Assembly (NCBI GenBank): GCA_900543705.1
Contig: UQSL01000068.1
Coordinates: 1 to 10,403 of the forward strand
Reading direction: 5' to 3'
Source of the DNA: an uncultured Oscillospiraceae bacterium
Lineage (GTDB): Bacteria; Bacillota; Clostridia; Oscillospirales; Ruminococcaceae
Length of the DNA stretch: 10,403 bases
The notes under the pieces are model-generated. The model had not been told where the DNA came from and did not search any database. It saw nothing but the letters and a program-made list of their open reading frames with translations. Below are positions 1 through 6,525 of the stretch, piece by piece; the stretch's first letter is position 1; each line of letters starts with the position of its first letter. The position numbers were made by a program, and so were the translations under genes.

Positions 1-126
1 ATACTCCCGGAAACTCAGTTGATCTGCCATGATGTCCTCTTCTTCCTGGTTTCGGATGTACTCCTGGATCGCCTTCTTGTTCCCGCCTACGGTGCTCACA
101 TAGTACCCTTTGCTCCAGAACACACG
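1..126 (-). pseudogene. tnpA: IS200/IS605-family Y1 transposase (TnpA), C-terminal remnant
   Basis: The minus strand encodes about 42 codons that read like the C-terminal part of IS200/IS605 TnpA: a VFWSKGYYVSTVGGN stretch followed by an EYIRNQ segment. The Tyr of that segment, with a Gln four residues later, fits the YxxxQ motif holding the catalytic tyrosine of these single-strand DNA transposases. The frame runs off the left edge at base 1. Upstream of the Val-Phe-Trp there is no further TnpA similarity and a TGA lies in frame at 136-138, so the N-terminal half with the HUH metal-binding motif is missing. I infer an inactive, 5'-deleted relic. No element end or flanking target can be defined from this window. 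Confidence 0.75.
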
Positions 127-256
127 GGGTGCGGTTCATTGAGCTATCCTGCTTTTACCGGTTTCAATGAGCGTATCAGCCTGCCTAACAGTACGAAAAT
201 CCCATCCCGGTTGCGAATCAAACCCCCGAAAAACTTGCTTATCAGGCCGATTTGTG

Positions 257-290
257 AGATAATAACTGCAAAGGAGTTATTATCTTTATT
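257..290 (+). terminator. AU-rich hairpin followed by T residues
   Basis: A perfect 11-bp inverted repeat (257-267 with 275-285, loop GCAAAGG) is followed on the plus strand by TTATTTTT. This is terminator-like in shape, but the stem has only two or three G-C pairs. It could instead be a relic of a subterminal hairpin of the adjacent IS200/IS605 element, which typically carries such structures. No plus-strand gene is visible upstream for it to terminate. Confidence 0.35.
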
Positions 291-316
291 TTTCTGGACG
301 TCTACGGCGACGGCCA

Positions 317-351
317 ATTATATCATTTGCACTACACGTTCATGATATAAT
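317..351. promoter_or_regulatory. Palindrome with extended -10 elements on both strands; likely DUF1848 promoter
   Basis: A 10-bp perfect inverted repeat (317-326 with 342-351, 15-nt spacer) places TGATATAAT, a perfect extended -10 element, on the plus strand at 343-351 and the same nine bases on the minus strand at 325-317. No good -35 hexamer exists at the usual distance on either strand, as is common for extended -10 promoters. The rightward copy lies about 70 nt before the DUF1848 start codon and is the best candidate promoter for that gene. The leftward copy would transcribe toward the IS relic. The symmetry could also make it an operator. Confidence 0.5.
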
Positions 352-419
352 AGAGAATAAAAAATGGCCTCTTCCAAAGGGCAAGTCAGGCATTTATTCG
401 ATTGAAAGGGTGGTTTTCC

Positions 420-1346
420 ATGATTCTTTCCGTATCCCGCCGTACCGATATTCCCGCCTATTACTCCCAGTGGCTGTTAAACCGGCTCAAAGCGGGATAT
501 GCATTGGTGCGCAATCCGGTTAACCACGCCCAAATCACCCGGGTACCGCTTTCTCCGGATATCGTGGACTGTATAGTGCTGTGGACAAAGGATCCAGCCA
601 ACCTACTCCCCCATCTGAGGGAACTCGACCAGATGGGGTACCGCTACTATTTCCAGTTCACCCTGACCCCCTATGGCAGAGAGCTTGAGCCCGGGATGCG
701 AAACAAAGAACAGGTGGAGGAAACCCTGTTCACGTTAAGCGAGAAAATCGGAGCACACCGGATTATCTGGCGGTACGACCCCATTATCCTCAACGACACG
801 CTGACGATCGACTACCACAAGGAACAATTTGCGCGGATGTGTGAAAAGTTTCAATTTGCGGTGCGCAGTGTGACCATCAGCTTTGTCGATTTGTACCCGA
901 AGCTGAAGACGGATTTCATCCGCTCCCTGACGCTTGAGGAAATGCAGCAGCTCGGTGAATTTTTCGGGAAAACTGCGGCGAAATTCCATCTTCCCATCCA
1001 TACCTGCTGTGAGACTGCGGATTTATCGCAGTATGGCATCACAAAGGCAAGCTGCATCAATCCGCAAATCGTGGAGGAACTTGCCGACCGGCATATCAGT
1101 ATCAACCGGGATAAAAACCAGCGTCCGGGATGTGGATGCTGTGAGAGCATTGATATCGGAGTGTATAACACCTGTCCTCACGGATGCGTTTACTGTTATG
1201 CCAACTACAGTCCGGAATCGACCCGGCACAACATTGAGAAGTATAACCCGGAGGGCGAGCTGCTCATCGGCAGGGTGATGGAGGGTGAACCCATCCGGGA
1301 ACGGAAGGTAAAATCAAATCTGGACGGACAGCTCAGCTGGTTTTAA
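420..1346 (+). CDS. DUF1848 family protein with radical-SAM-like cysteine motif
   Basis: This 308-residue protein begins MILSVSRRTDIPAYY and continues with RNPVN and a VDCIVLWTKDPANLLPHL region, the hallmark N-terminal half of the DUF1848 family. The ATG at 420 is chosen because GAAAGGGTGG lies 7 nt upstream; the frame also opens at a TTG at 402, which would sit before that site. The C-terminal third is cysteine-rich: C196/C197, C212, C238/C240/C241, then C252-x3-C256-x2-C259 in CPHGCVYCYAN. CX3CX2C is the classic radical SAM [4Fe-4S] signature, and the context resembles the SplB-like CPHGCxYCY motif, but here it lies near the C-terminus rather than before a TIM barrel. Family function is unknown; an iron-sulfur enzyme is my inference. 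It is monocistronic and convergent with the exporter operon. Confidence 0.9.
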   Translation: MILSVSRRTDIPAYYSQWLLNRLKAGYALVRNPVNHAQITRVPLSPDIVDCIVLWTKDPANLLPHLRELDQMGYRYYFQFTLTPYGRELEPGMRNKEQVEETLFTLSEKIGAHRIIWRYDPIILNDTLTIDYHKEQFARMCEKFQFAVRSVTISFVDLYPKLKTDFIRSLTLEEMQQLGEFFGKTAAKFHLPIHTCCETADLSQYGITKASCINPQIVEELADRHISINRDKNQRPGCGCCESIDIGVYNTCPHGCVYCYANYSPESTRHNIEKYNPEGELLIGRVMEGEPIRERKVKSNLDGQLSWF

Positions 1347-1426
1347 GTCATAGAAAAGACCTCCTCGATATTTTAGGTTAGGTTGGGGGAGTTCCTTTTT
1401 GTCCGTAGCTTAAAGCTTTTTTATCT

Positions 1427-1455
1427 CCACTGGCAGAGCCAGTGGTTGTCTCTTT
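1427..1455 (+). terminator. Hairpin with 8-bp stem, probable terminator of the DUF1848 gene
   Basis: CCACTGGC and GCCAGTGG (1427-1434 and 1438-1445) form a perfect 8-bp GC-rich stem around a 3-nt loop. TTGTCTCTTT follows on the plus strand. It lies about 80 nt after the DUF1848 stop codon. The T-tract is interrupted, so this may act together with the stronger palindrome just downstream. Confidence 0.5.
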
Positions 1456-1463
1456 CAAACTCG

Positions 1464-1500
1464 AAAAGGCCATATGGGAATATTCCCATATGGCCTTTTT
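1464..1500. terminator. Bidirectional palindromic terminator
   Basis: Bases 1464-1499 are a perfect 36-nt palindrome (AAAAGGCCATATGGGAAT and its exact complement). The ends give T-runs on both strands, so it can act as an intrinsic terminator in both directions. It sits between the plus-strand DUF1848 gene and the 3' end of the minus-strand exporter operon, which explains the symmetric design. Confidence 0.85.
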
Positions 1501-1742
1501 ATCTGGAAAAGAAAGTTGTCGTCAGATTGAAATACACCTCCCAGTCCGGAAAAACCGGATAGGAGAGAACCATCAGCAACACCCCGACAGTTCAGCCTCA
1601 GATTTTGAATGCTGCGGTCTTGTATACCTTCCATTTTCCCTGAATGCGGAAAATGGCCATTGCCAAAAGTAAAATCGGGGAATCCCACAGGAAATTTCGT
1701 TCCGCTTTCCTCATTCTATAAGTGGATAACTGTCCAATCAGG

Positions 1743-2495
1743 TTATATTAAGTCATCTTCCAGCGGCAAAATCCCGCCAATATCCGTCAATTCCTCGGGA
1801 TGAACGCTGATGATGCGAACGCCGTGACGAAATGCAAAAGCTGCAATCCTCTCCCCGTCCGGGTGGGTGTTGAGACTACCATTGCACACGAGGGTATCCG
1901 GTGCGATAAGCCCGCAGCATCCGCCGAGAAAGCCGTAGGAGTATCCGGGCAGCCTGATATGCCCGGGCCGGATTTTCAGTACCTCAATTCCTGCGCATTC
2001 CATGGCTCGTGCAAGGGACGGATCCGCAGTCACCGCTGCTTTCTTGGAGAGTATCAGTCCCGAACACCGGGCATATCCCTGTGCGCAGTCAATCAGTTGA
2101 ATCTTTTGTTTCCTGCACCATGTCTCTACAGCAGAATCAAGCGTGGAAAGCTTTGCAAAGAGAAAGTCCCCCATCCGAAGAGCGCAGAGCGGGACATCTC
2201 CTGGATACTCTGCCGAAAGCATCCGTTTCATCGGCTGAATGGAAAAGCCGTGCGCGCTCAAACGTTGCGCGGTTCTGCTTTGTGTGTCTGCCATAATCAG
2301 GTTTCCTCCACCGAGGTGGTGCAGCAGCAAATCCGCATGGGAACGCACCGGGCCGGCCAGCCGAACGTCATCCGGCAGTTCGATCGGCTTAATTCCATGC
2401 TGCTTGAGCCACGATATCATATGTACCGCCCCGGCGCTGACTGCTGCAAGCGTCACGCGGCCGCAGGGCAGGTTTGGAGAGCAAACAAAGCTCAC
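1743..2495 (-). CDS. DUF6873 family GME-fold protein
   Basis: The 250-residue protein starts at a GTG with GGAGG 8 nt upstream. It matches the pattern I know for the clostridial DUF6873 family, which is assigned a GME (guanidino-group-modifying enzyme-like) fold: PNLPCGRVTL near the N-terminus, SHADLLLHHLGGGN, a CAQGYARCS segment mid-protein, then PGHIRLPGYSYGFLGG, a HPDGERI motif and DIGGILPL at the end. The length fits the family. No signal peptide or membrane segment is evident, so it should be cytoplasmic. No activity is established for the family that I know of, and similarity to arginine deiminase/amidinotransferase enzymes is only at the fold level. It is the last gene of the exporter operon, 13 nt after the permease stop, implying co-transcription. 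Confidence 0.85.
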   Translation of the reverse strand: MSFVCSPNLPCGRVTLAAVSAGAVHMISWLKQHGIKPIELPDDVRLAGPVRSHADLLLHHLGGGNLIMADTQSRTAQRLSAHGFSIQPMKRMLSAEYPGDVPLCALRMGDFLFAKLSTLDSAVETWCRKQKIQLIDCAQGYARCSGLILSKKAAVTADPSLARAMECAGIEVLKIRPGHIRLPGYSYGFLGGCCGLIAPDTLVCNGSLNTHPDGERIAAFAFRHGVRIISVHPEELTDIGGILPLEDDLI

Positions 2496-2508
2496 TCACA
2501 GACCCTCC

Positions 2509-3696
2509 TCATTCATTTCGCAGGGCGTCCACCGGATTCAGGCCGGAGGCCTTGAGCGCTGGATACAGCCCGAACAGTGCGCCGAGTACCAGTGAAAAGA
2601 TAATACAAAATACAAGTAATTTCCAATTGATTATAACCGAAACCCCTACCAAAACGCAACCCGCCGCAGAAAGCGCCACCCCTGTCAGACATCCGGACAG
2701 GCCCCCGAACAGGGAGAGAAGAAGCGCTTCAATAAAAAATTCAAACAAAATAGTGGCACGGCTCGCCCCTATGGATTTTTTTATACCGATCTCCCGTACC
2801 CGCTCGTTGACCGAGACGAGCATAACCGTCATGATACTCAGCCCTGCGACAACAAGGGAAATGCCCGCAACGCAGGAAAGAACCGTTGTGATAATGGACA
2901 GGACGTTGGAAACACTCTGTTTTTGTTCCTCCACATCCTGTACATAGTATTCCCCGGGAACATCCGCTCCGGAATCGAGAATGCGCTGGATTTTTGTCCC
3001 TGCTTTCTGTCGGTCCACTCCGTCTTCCAGTTTCACCCAAACCTGGCTGTAATCCGCCTTACCGGTAAGCTCCTGCATGGTGGAGTCCGGAATATAAAAA
3101 AAAGAGGGCACATACTGCGTCATCAGCCCCTGCATCATGCTGCCGCCGGAACGCACAACTCCTACAATCTCAAACGTCTCATAGCTTCCGGAAAGCTTGA
3201 TTTGAAGCTGCTTTCCTACGGCATTTTCCCGACCTAAAACCTCCTTGGCAAAGCTCTCATCCACCAGGCAAACCCTGGCGCCGGTACTCTGGTCAGAGCC
3301 ATCCAGTTTCCTGCCATAGATAAGCTCGGTCTTTATGGCGGATTCGTTTTTGCTGCTGACTCCCCAAATGACGGCATTGGTGTTTGTACCACCGGAGGAG
3401 ACATAGCTGTATTCAACCGCCATGGGAGATACCTCTTCCACACCGTCAATTGCACTGAGTGTCTGGACCTGGTCGTCCCCAATCGCAAGGTTTGACACCG
3501 ACTTATCCACACTGACAGTCAAAGAACCCGCGCCAAAACCGCTGAGCTCCTGCTCAATCATATTTTTTCCGACGTCGCCCACTGCGGAGACCAGCACCAC
3601 CGAGCACATACCGATGGCAATTCCCAGCACAGTAATTAAGGCCCTGGAGCGCCGGCGAAAGATGTTTTTTACTGCACAGCGAATCAGGTCAATCAT
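2509..3696 (-). CDS. ABC transporter permease, MacB/FtsX type
   Basis: This 395-residue inner-membrane protein has the MacB/FtsX layout: a short cytoplasmic N-terminus (KNIFRRRSRALITVLGIAIG), TM1 at about 18-40, a large extracytoplasmic MacB_PCD-like domain (about 45-255), then three TM helices from about 260. The VREIGIKKSIGASRATILFEFFIEA segment is the conserved FtsX cytoplasmic loop that contacts the ATPase, and GLYPALKASGLNPVDALR closes the protein. The ATG at 3696 is chosen over a longer frame because AAGGAGG lies 6 nt upstream and the upstream residues look nothing like the family. It overlaps the adaptor gene by 8 bp (ATGATTGA), so translation is probably coupled. Such permeases need an ABC ATPase, usually encoded alongside; none is present here. 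Substrate is unknown (peptide, lipid or drug export are family options). Confidence 0.93.
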   Translation of the reverse strand: MIDLIRCAVKNIFRRRSRALITVLGIAIGMCSVVLVSAVGDVGKNMIEQELSGFGAGSLTVSVDKSVSNLAIGDDQVQTLSAIDGVEEVSPMAVEYSYVSSGGTNTNAVIWGVSSKNESAIKTELIYGRKLDGSDQSTGARVCLVDESFAKEVLGRENAVGKQLQIKLSGSYETFEIVGVVRSGGSMMQGLMTQYVPSFFYIPDSTMQELTGKADYSQVWVKLEDGVDRQKAGTKIQRILDSGADVPGEYYVQDVEEQKQSVSNVLSIITTVLSCVAGISLVVAGLSIMTVMLVSVNERVREIGIKKSIGASRATILFEFFIEALLLSLFGGLSGCLTGVALSAAGCVLVGVSVIINWKLLVFCIIFSLVLGALFGLYPALKASGLNPVDALRNE

Positions 3697-4717
3697 CGGC
3701 TTCCTCCTTGGACAGCTTGACAAGCGCCGCTTGGGTGGATATGGCATCCGGATTGGTGACGACAAACTCCCCCTGCTCGACGCCGGAGGTAATTTCAATC
3801 AAATCCCCCACCATGTCCCCTGTCTTGACTGGTACAGAGACGGCTTTTCCCGTCTGATAGAGGTATAGGCACTCCTCTCCATCTGTCTCCTTCAGCGCAT
3901 CATAGGGAACCGCACAGACAGTCTGTCCTTGGGAAACAGTGATTTTGGCTTTGGCGCTGCATCCGGGCTTGAGGGAATCATCCGGGTTGGAAATCGCAAT
4001 TTCCACATCTACAACGACTTCCTGTGAGGAAGTGGAGTACACTTTGCGGCCCTGCGGATAGATTTTCTGTACCACGCCCTCATAGGTCTTACCGGGCGCT
4101 ATCGTCGTAGTAATCGCCGCCTGCTGTCCCTCTTTGATTTGAGAAAGCTGGGTTTCCGATACTGCCACTTTTGCGACAATATCCGAGCCGGAACAGATCG
4201 TGATAATCGGAGTCCCCATCCCGGTAATTTCCCCTTCCTTAGCGGATATCAGGGTTACAACCCCATCCTCCGGCGCTATTAGCGTATCCGGGATTTCTGT
4301 GTACTTCTGTGCCAAATTTGACAGCTCCCCGCCGCCAAGCGCGGACAGCGCCGCATTTGGGTCGGAAAAGGAAAACGCAGAGAGGATTTCGCCAAGCGCC
4401 TGTTCACTATCCTCTCCCTGGGAAACGAGTTCTGCCAGCAGGGTCGTCTTATCGAGCACAGCCAAGGTGTCCCCCTTTTTTACAGTGTCTCCTACCTGCA
4501 CGGAAAGGGACTTTAGATAAACCGGTAAATCTGCCGAAAGCTTGTAAGTATTTTTTGCCTCAAGTTCCCCGCTCGCAGAGACATAGGACTGCTTCTCCAC
4601 TTCCCCTGCCTGAACAACGGTCACGACCGGAAGGCTTCGTTCAAATTGTTTCGGCAGGATAAGGGCGGTTCCCATTACCGCGAGAGCAAAGACAGACAGT
4701 AAAATTTTATGTTTCAT
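3689..4717 (-). CDS. HlyD-family / efflux periplasmic adaptor subunit
   Basis: The 342-residue protein has an N-terminal signal anchor (residues about 1-22, KHKILLSVFALAVMGTALIL). It continues as a membrane-fusion/adaptor protein: a first half-lipoyl domain (YVSASGELEAKNTYKLSADL, VQVGDTVKKGDTLAVLD), a short helical segment of about 50 residues, a second half-lipoyl domain (IAPEDGVVTLISAKEGEITGMGTPIITI), then the beta-barrel and membrane-proximal regions. In Gram-positives these adaptors work outside the membrane with MacB-type permeases. The ATG at 4717 has GGAGG six bases upstream. It heads the operon and overlaps the permease gene by 8 bp. The helical hairpin is short, as expected where no outer-membrane channel must be reached. 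Confidence 0.9.
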   Translation of the reverse strand: MKHKILLSVFALAVMGTALILPKQFERSLPVVTVVQAGEVEKQSYVSASGELEAKNTYKLSADLPVYLKSLSVQVGDTVKKGDTLAVLDKTTLLAELVSQGEDSEQALGEILSAFSFSDPNAALSALGGGELSNLAQKYTEIPDTLIAPEDGVVTLISAKEGEITGMGTPIITICSGSDIVAKVAVSETQLSQIKEGQQAAITTTIAPGKTYEGVVQKIYPQGRKVYSTSSQEVVVDVEIAISNPDDSLKPGCSAKAKITVSQGQTVCAVPYDALKETDGEECLYLYQTGKAVSVPVKTGDMVGDLIEITSGVEQGEFVVTNPDAISTQAALVKLSKEEADD

Positions 4718-4736
4718 CGTTTCCCTCCAGGTATCA

Positions 4737-4756
4737 AAAGCCGAAGGACCGGCTTT
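4737..4756 (-). promoter_or_regulatory. Leader hairpin just before the adaptor ribosome binding site
   Basis: AAAGCCG and CGGCTTT (4750-4756 and 4737-4743) form a 7-bp stem with a 6-nt loop on the minus strand, followed by TTTTGA. It ends about 20 nt before the HlyD start codon, directly ahead of the GGAGG. It is shaped like a weak intrinsic terminator, so it could act as a leader attenuator or an mRNA-stabilising 5' structure. A clear promoter between it and the upstream terminator was not found. Confidence 0.4.
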
Positions 4757-4796
4757 ATTTCCGGGAGGTTCTTACTACGCCCTTTACATCCGCAGA

Positions 4797-4848
4797 AAAA
4801 CAAAAACCCCCGGTTCAAACTCTATTGTTTGACTCGGATGGGTTTTTA
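4797..4848 (-). terminator. Intrinsic terminator of the cwlD-radA transcript
   Basis: On the minus strand AAAAACCC...GTCAAAC pairs imperfectly with GTTTGAACCGGGGGTTTTT around a short AT-rich loop and is followed by GTTTTT, a good intrinsic terminator. It lies about 270 nt beyond the radA stop codon and just ahead of the adaptor operon. The plus strand also ends in GGGTTTTTATA, so weak bidirectional action is possible, but no plus-strand gene reads into it. Confidence 0.7.
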
Positions 4849-4964
4849 TACGCCGGGATTTTTGCACTTTGATACATAATCGAGGAAAGGGACAACCATA
4901 CTAATTTCCGGTTGAAAAGAAAGGGTAACCTCTTCTTCCGGGGTATTTTGAAAGGATGAAAACG

Positions 4965-5135
4965 ATGAATCTGATTTGCTGTGATGAACCATGCCGGCAT
5001 CAAAAAGAGGGGTACTGTACTCTGCACACCACAGGGCCAGTTTCCTCTCAGGCCAATCTGCGCTGTCCCTACTTTGAATCCAAGGAAGAGATAAAGGGCA
5101 ATTCCGTGGATACAGGCACTACTCCTTTGAAATAG
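4965..5135 (+). CDS. Small cysteine-rich hypothetical protein
   Basis: A 56-residue protein begins MNLICCDEPCRHQKEGYCTL and continues to a CPYF motif. Cys are at 5, 6, 10, 18 and 34, a pattern CC-x3-C-x7-C-x15-C. It resembles a family of short clostridial proteins of the form C-x-H/F-Q-x-x-G-x-C-x-L ... C-x-YF, often misannotated as hydroxymyristoyl-ACP dehydratase. A metal or Fe-S role is plausible from the cysteines but not established. The ATG at 4965 is chosen because AAAGGA ends 8 nt upstream; an in-frame ATG at 4956 would overlap that site. Its 3' end overlaps the 3' end of radA on the opposite strand by 17 bp. No convincing promoter was found. Confidence 0.75.
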   Translation: MNLICCDEPCRHQKEGYCTLHTTGPVSSQANLRCPYFESKEEIKGNSVDTGTTPLK

Positions 5136-6507
5136 CGGCCACCGCCTCATAAATCGAGCGAACCGGTACCACCTCAATCGGATATCGATTGAGATTGCGG
5201 ATGCTTTTCAGACTTTGCTTGGGAACAATACATTTCGTAAAACCAAGTTTGGCCGCCTCTGCAATGCGAAGTTCCGCAGAGGACACCGAGCGGATTTCCC
5301 CCGCTAGGCCAAGTTCGCCGAACGCGATCACTCCGTCATCAATCGCCTTATTCTTGAGCCCGGAGACAAGGGAAAGCGCAACGGACAAATCCGCCGCCGG
5401 CTCATCAATGCGAAGTCCGCCAATCACGTTGATATAGACGTCGCTTGTCCCAAAATAGTAGCCGAGCCGCTTTTCAAGCACTGCGACTAGCAATGCCATG
5501 CGGTTAAAGTCGAAGCCCGTAGCAACACGGCGTGGGGCGGCAAAATTTGTTTTGGTCACAAGCGCCTGCACTTCCGCGAGGATGGGGCGCGTACCCTCCA
5601 TCACGCAGGCGACACAGGTGCCGGAAACATGGGTCGGCCTGCCTTCGAGGAGCATCATGGAGGGATTTTCGACTTCCCGCAAACCGGTATCCTGCATTTC
5701 AAACACGCCGATTTCATTGGTAGAGCCATACCGGTTTTTGACGGCGCGCAAGATACGGTAAGCCATCTGCCGGTCACCTTCGAAGTGGAGCACTGCGTCC
5801 ACGATGTGCTCAAGGACTTTCGGGCCCGCAATTGCACCGTCTTTATTGACATGGCCGACTAAAATCGTCGGGATGTCAAGACTCTTTGCCACGGAAAGCA
5901 GGCGGGAGGTACACTCCCTGACCTGGGAGACGCTTCCCGGCGAAGAGGAGAGCTGGTGAAGATTCATTGTCTGGATGGAGTCGATCATCACAATATCCGG
6001 ATGATACTGTTCCATCGTCGCAGTGATAACGTCAATATCCGTCTCACTCACTACATAGAGATTCGCGCAGTCGACTCCAAGTCTGTCGGCACGCAGCTTG
6101 ATTTGGCGTACCGATTCCTCGCCGGAGATATACAGGATGGAATGCACCTGCCCGAGATATTGACAAATCTGCAGCAGCATGGTGGATTTTCCGATACCCG
6201 GGTCGCCCCCGAGCAGTACAAGGGAACCCTTGACAAGCCCGCCGCCCAAAACGCGGTCGAGCTCCGCCAGACCGGTGTGATAACGCTCTTCTTCGCTGGT
6301 ATCCACATCCTGGATGCTGGCAAGCTTTACTGTCTGCATTTGGGATGCTGTCACCGGAGCGCGCTTGGAGGAAGCCGGCTCCGCAGATCTTACTTCTTCC
6401 ATCAGCGTGTTCCATTCACCACAGTCCGGGCATTTCCCGTACCATTTGGGCGATTCATACCCGCATTCACTGCATACATAAATAGTCTTTTGTTTGGAAG
6501 CTGCCAT
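5119..6507 (-). CDS. radA: DNA repair protein RadA
   Basis: The 462-residue protein has all RadA (Sms) landmarks: an N-terminal four-cysteine zinc finger (C12, C15, C26, C29), a RecA-like ATPase core with Walker A GGDPGIGKST (about 101-109) and a Walker B-like DIVMIDSIQ, the RadA-specific KNRYG motif in AVKNRYGSTNEIGVFEM, and a C-terminal Lon-protease-like domain (EPAADLSVALSLVSG). RadA is a hexameric DNA helicase that extends recombination intermediates in repair and transformation. Length is normal. The ATG has AAGGAGA 8-9 nt upstream. It follows cwlD by 18 nt on the same strand, so the two are likely co-transcribed. Its 3' end overlaps the convergent small Cys-rich gene. Confidence 0.97.
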   Translation of the reverse strand: MAASKQKTIYVCSECGYESPKWYGKCPDCGEWNTLMEEVRSAEPASSKRAPVTASQMQTVKLASIQDVDTSEEERYHTGLAELDRVLGGGLVKGSLVLLGGDPGIGKSTMLLQICQYLGQVHSILYISGEESVRQIKLRADRLGVDCANLYVVSETDIDVITATMEQYHPDIVMIDSIQTMNLHQLSSSPGSVSQVRECTSRLLSVAKSLDIPTILVGHVNKDGAIAGPKVLEHIVDAVLHFEGDRQMAYRILRAVKNRYGSTNEIGVFEMQDTGLREVENPSMMLLEGRPTHVSGTCVACVMEGTRPILAEVQALVTKTNFAAPRRVATGFDFNRMALLVAVLEKRLGYYFGTSDVYINVIGGLRIDEPAADLSVALSLVSGLKNKAIDDGVIAFGELGLAGEIRSVSSAELRIAEAAKLGFTKCIVPKQSLKSIRNLNRYPIEVVPVRSIYEAVAAISKE

Positions 6508-6525
6508 TTGGTGCTCTCCTTTCCG

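Larger units (their letters stand above)
127..401. other. Intergenic region between the IS relic and the DUF1848 gene
   Basis: No gene is supportable here. The minus strand has an open frame of about 57 codons (roughly 316 to 148) that begins at a TTG, without a ribosome binding site, and lies on top of the -10-like element described at 317-322. It resembles nothing I recognise. The plus-strand open frame through this stretch is antisense to the transposase relic. The stretch holds two inverted repeats, listed separately: an AU-rich hairpin followed by T residues (257-290) and a palindrome with promoter-like arms (317-351). Confidence 0.5.
1347..1742. other. Intergenic region between convergent DUF1848 gene and exporter operon
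   Basis: This 396-bp stretch lies between two convergent transcription units. It contains a hairpin at 1427-1445 and a perfect palindromic terminator at 1464-1499, listed separately. The minus strand from ATG 1714 to TAA 1499 has a 72-codon frame with a plausible hydrophobic stretch in each half, but it is interrupted by two TGA codons separated by one Gly codon and has no clear ribosome binding site. I do not call it a gene. The other open frames here lack start signals and similarity. Confidence 0.5.

Noticed and set aside
19..345. 108-codon plus-strand open frame
   Set aside because: It runs antisense to the recognisable TnpA C-terminus, has no ribosome binding site and shows no protein-like pattern.
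1612..1680. Selenocysteine recoding of the TGA codons in the 1714-1499 frame
   Set aside because: No convincing SECIS-like hairpin follows, the Sec-Gly-Sec context is not one I recognise, and the frame itself is doubtful.
1725..1733. DnaA-box-like TTATCCACT on the minus strand
   Set aside because: It is a single copy with one mismatch to TTATNCACA and no other boxes or origin features nearby.
1800..2555. 251-codon plus-strand open frame
   Set aside because: It is the antisense shadow of the DUF6873 gene, whose minus-strand protein has clear family motifs and a good ribosome binding site.
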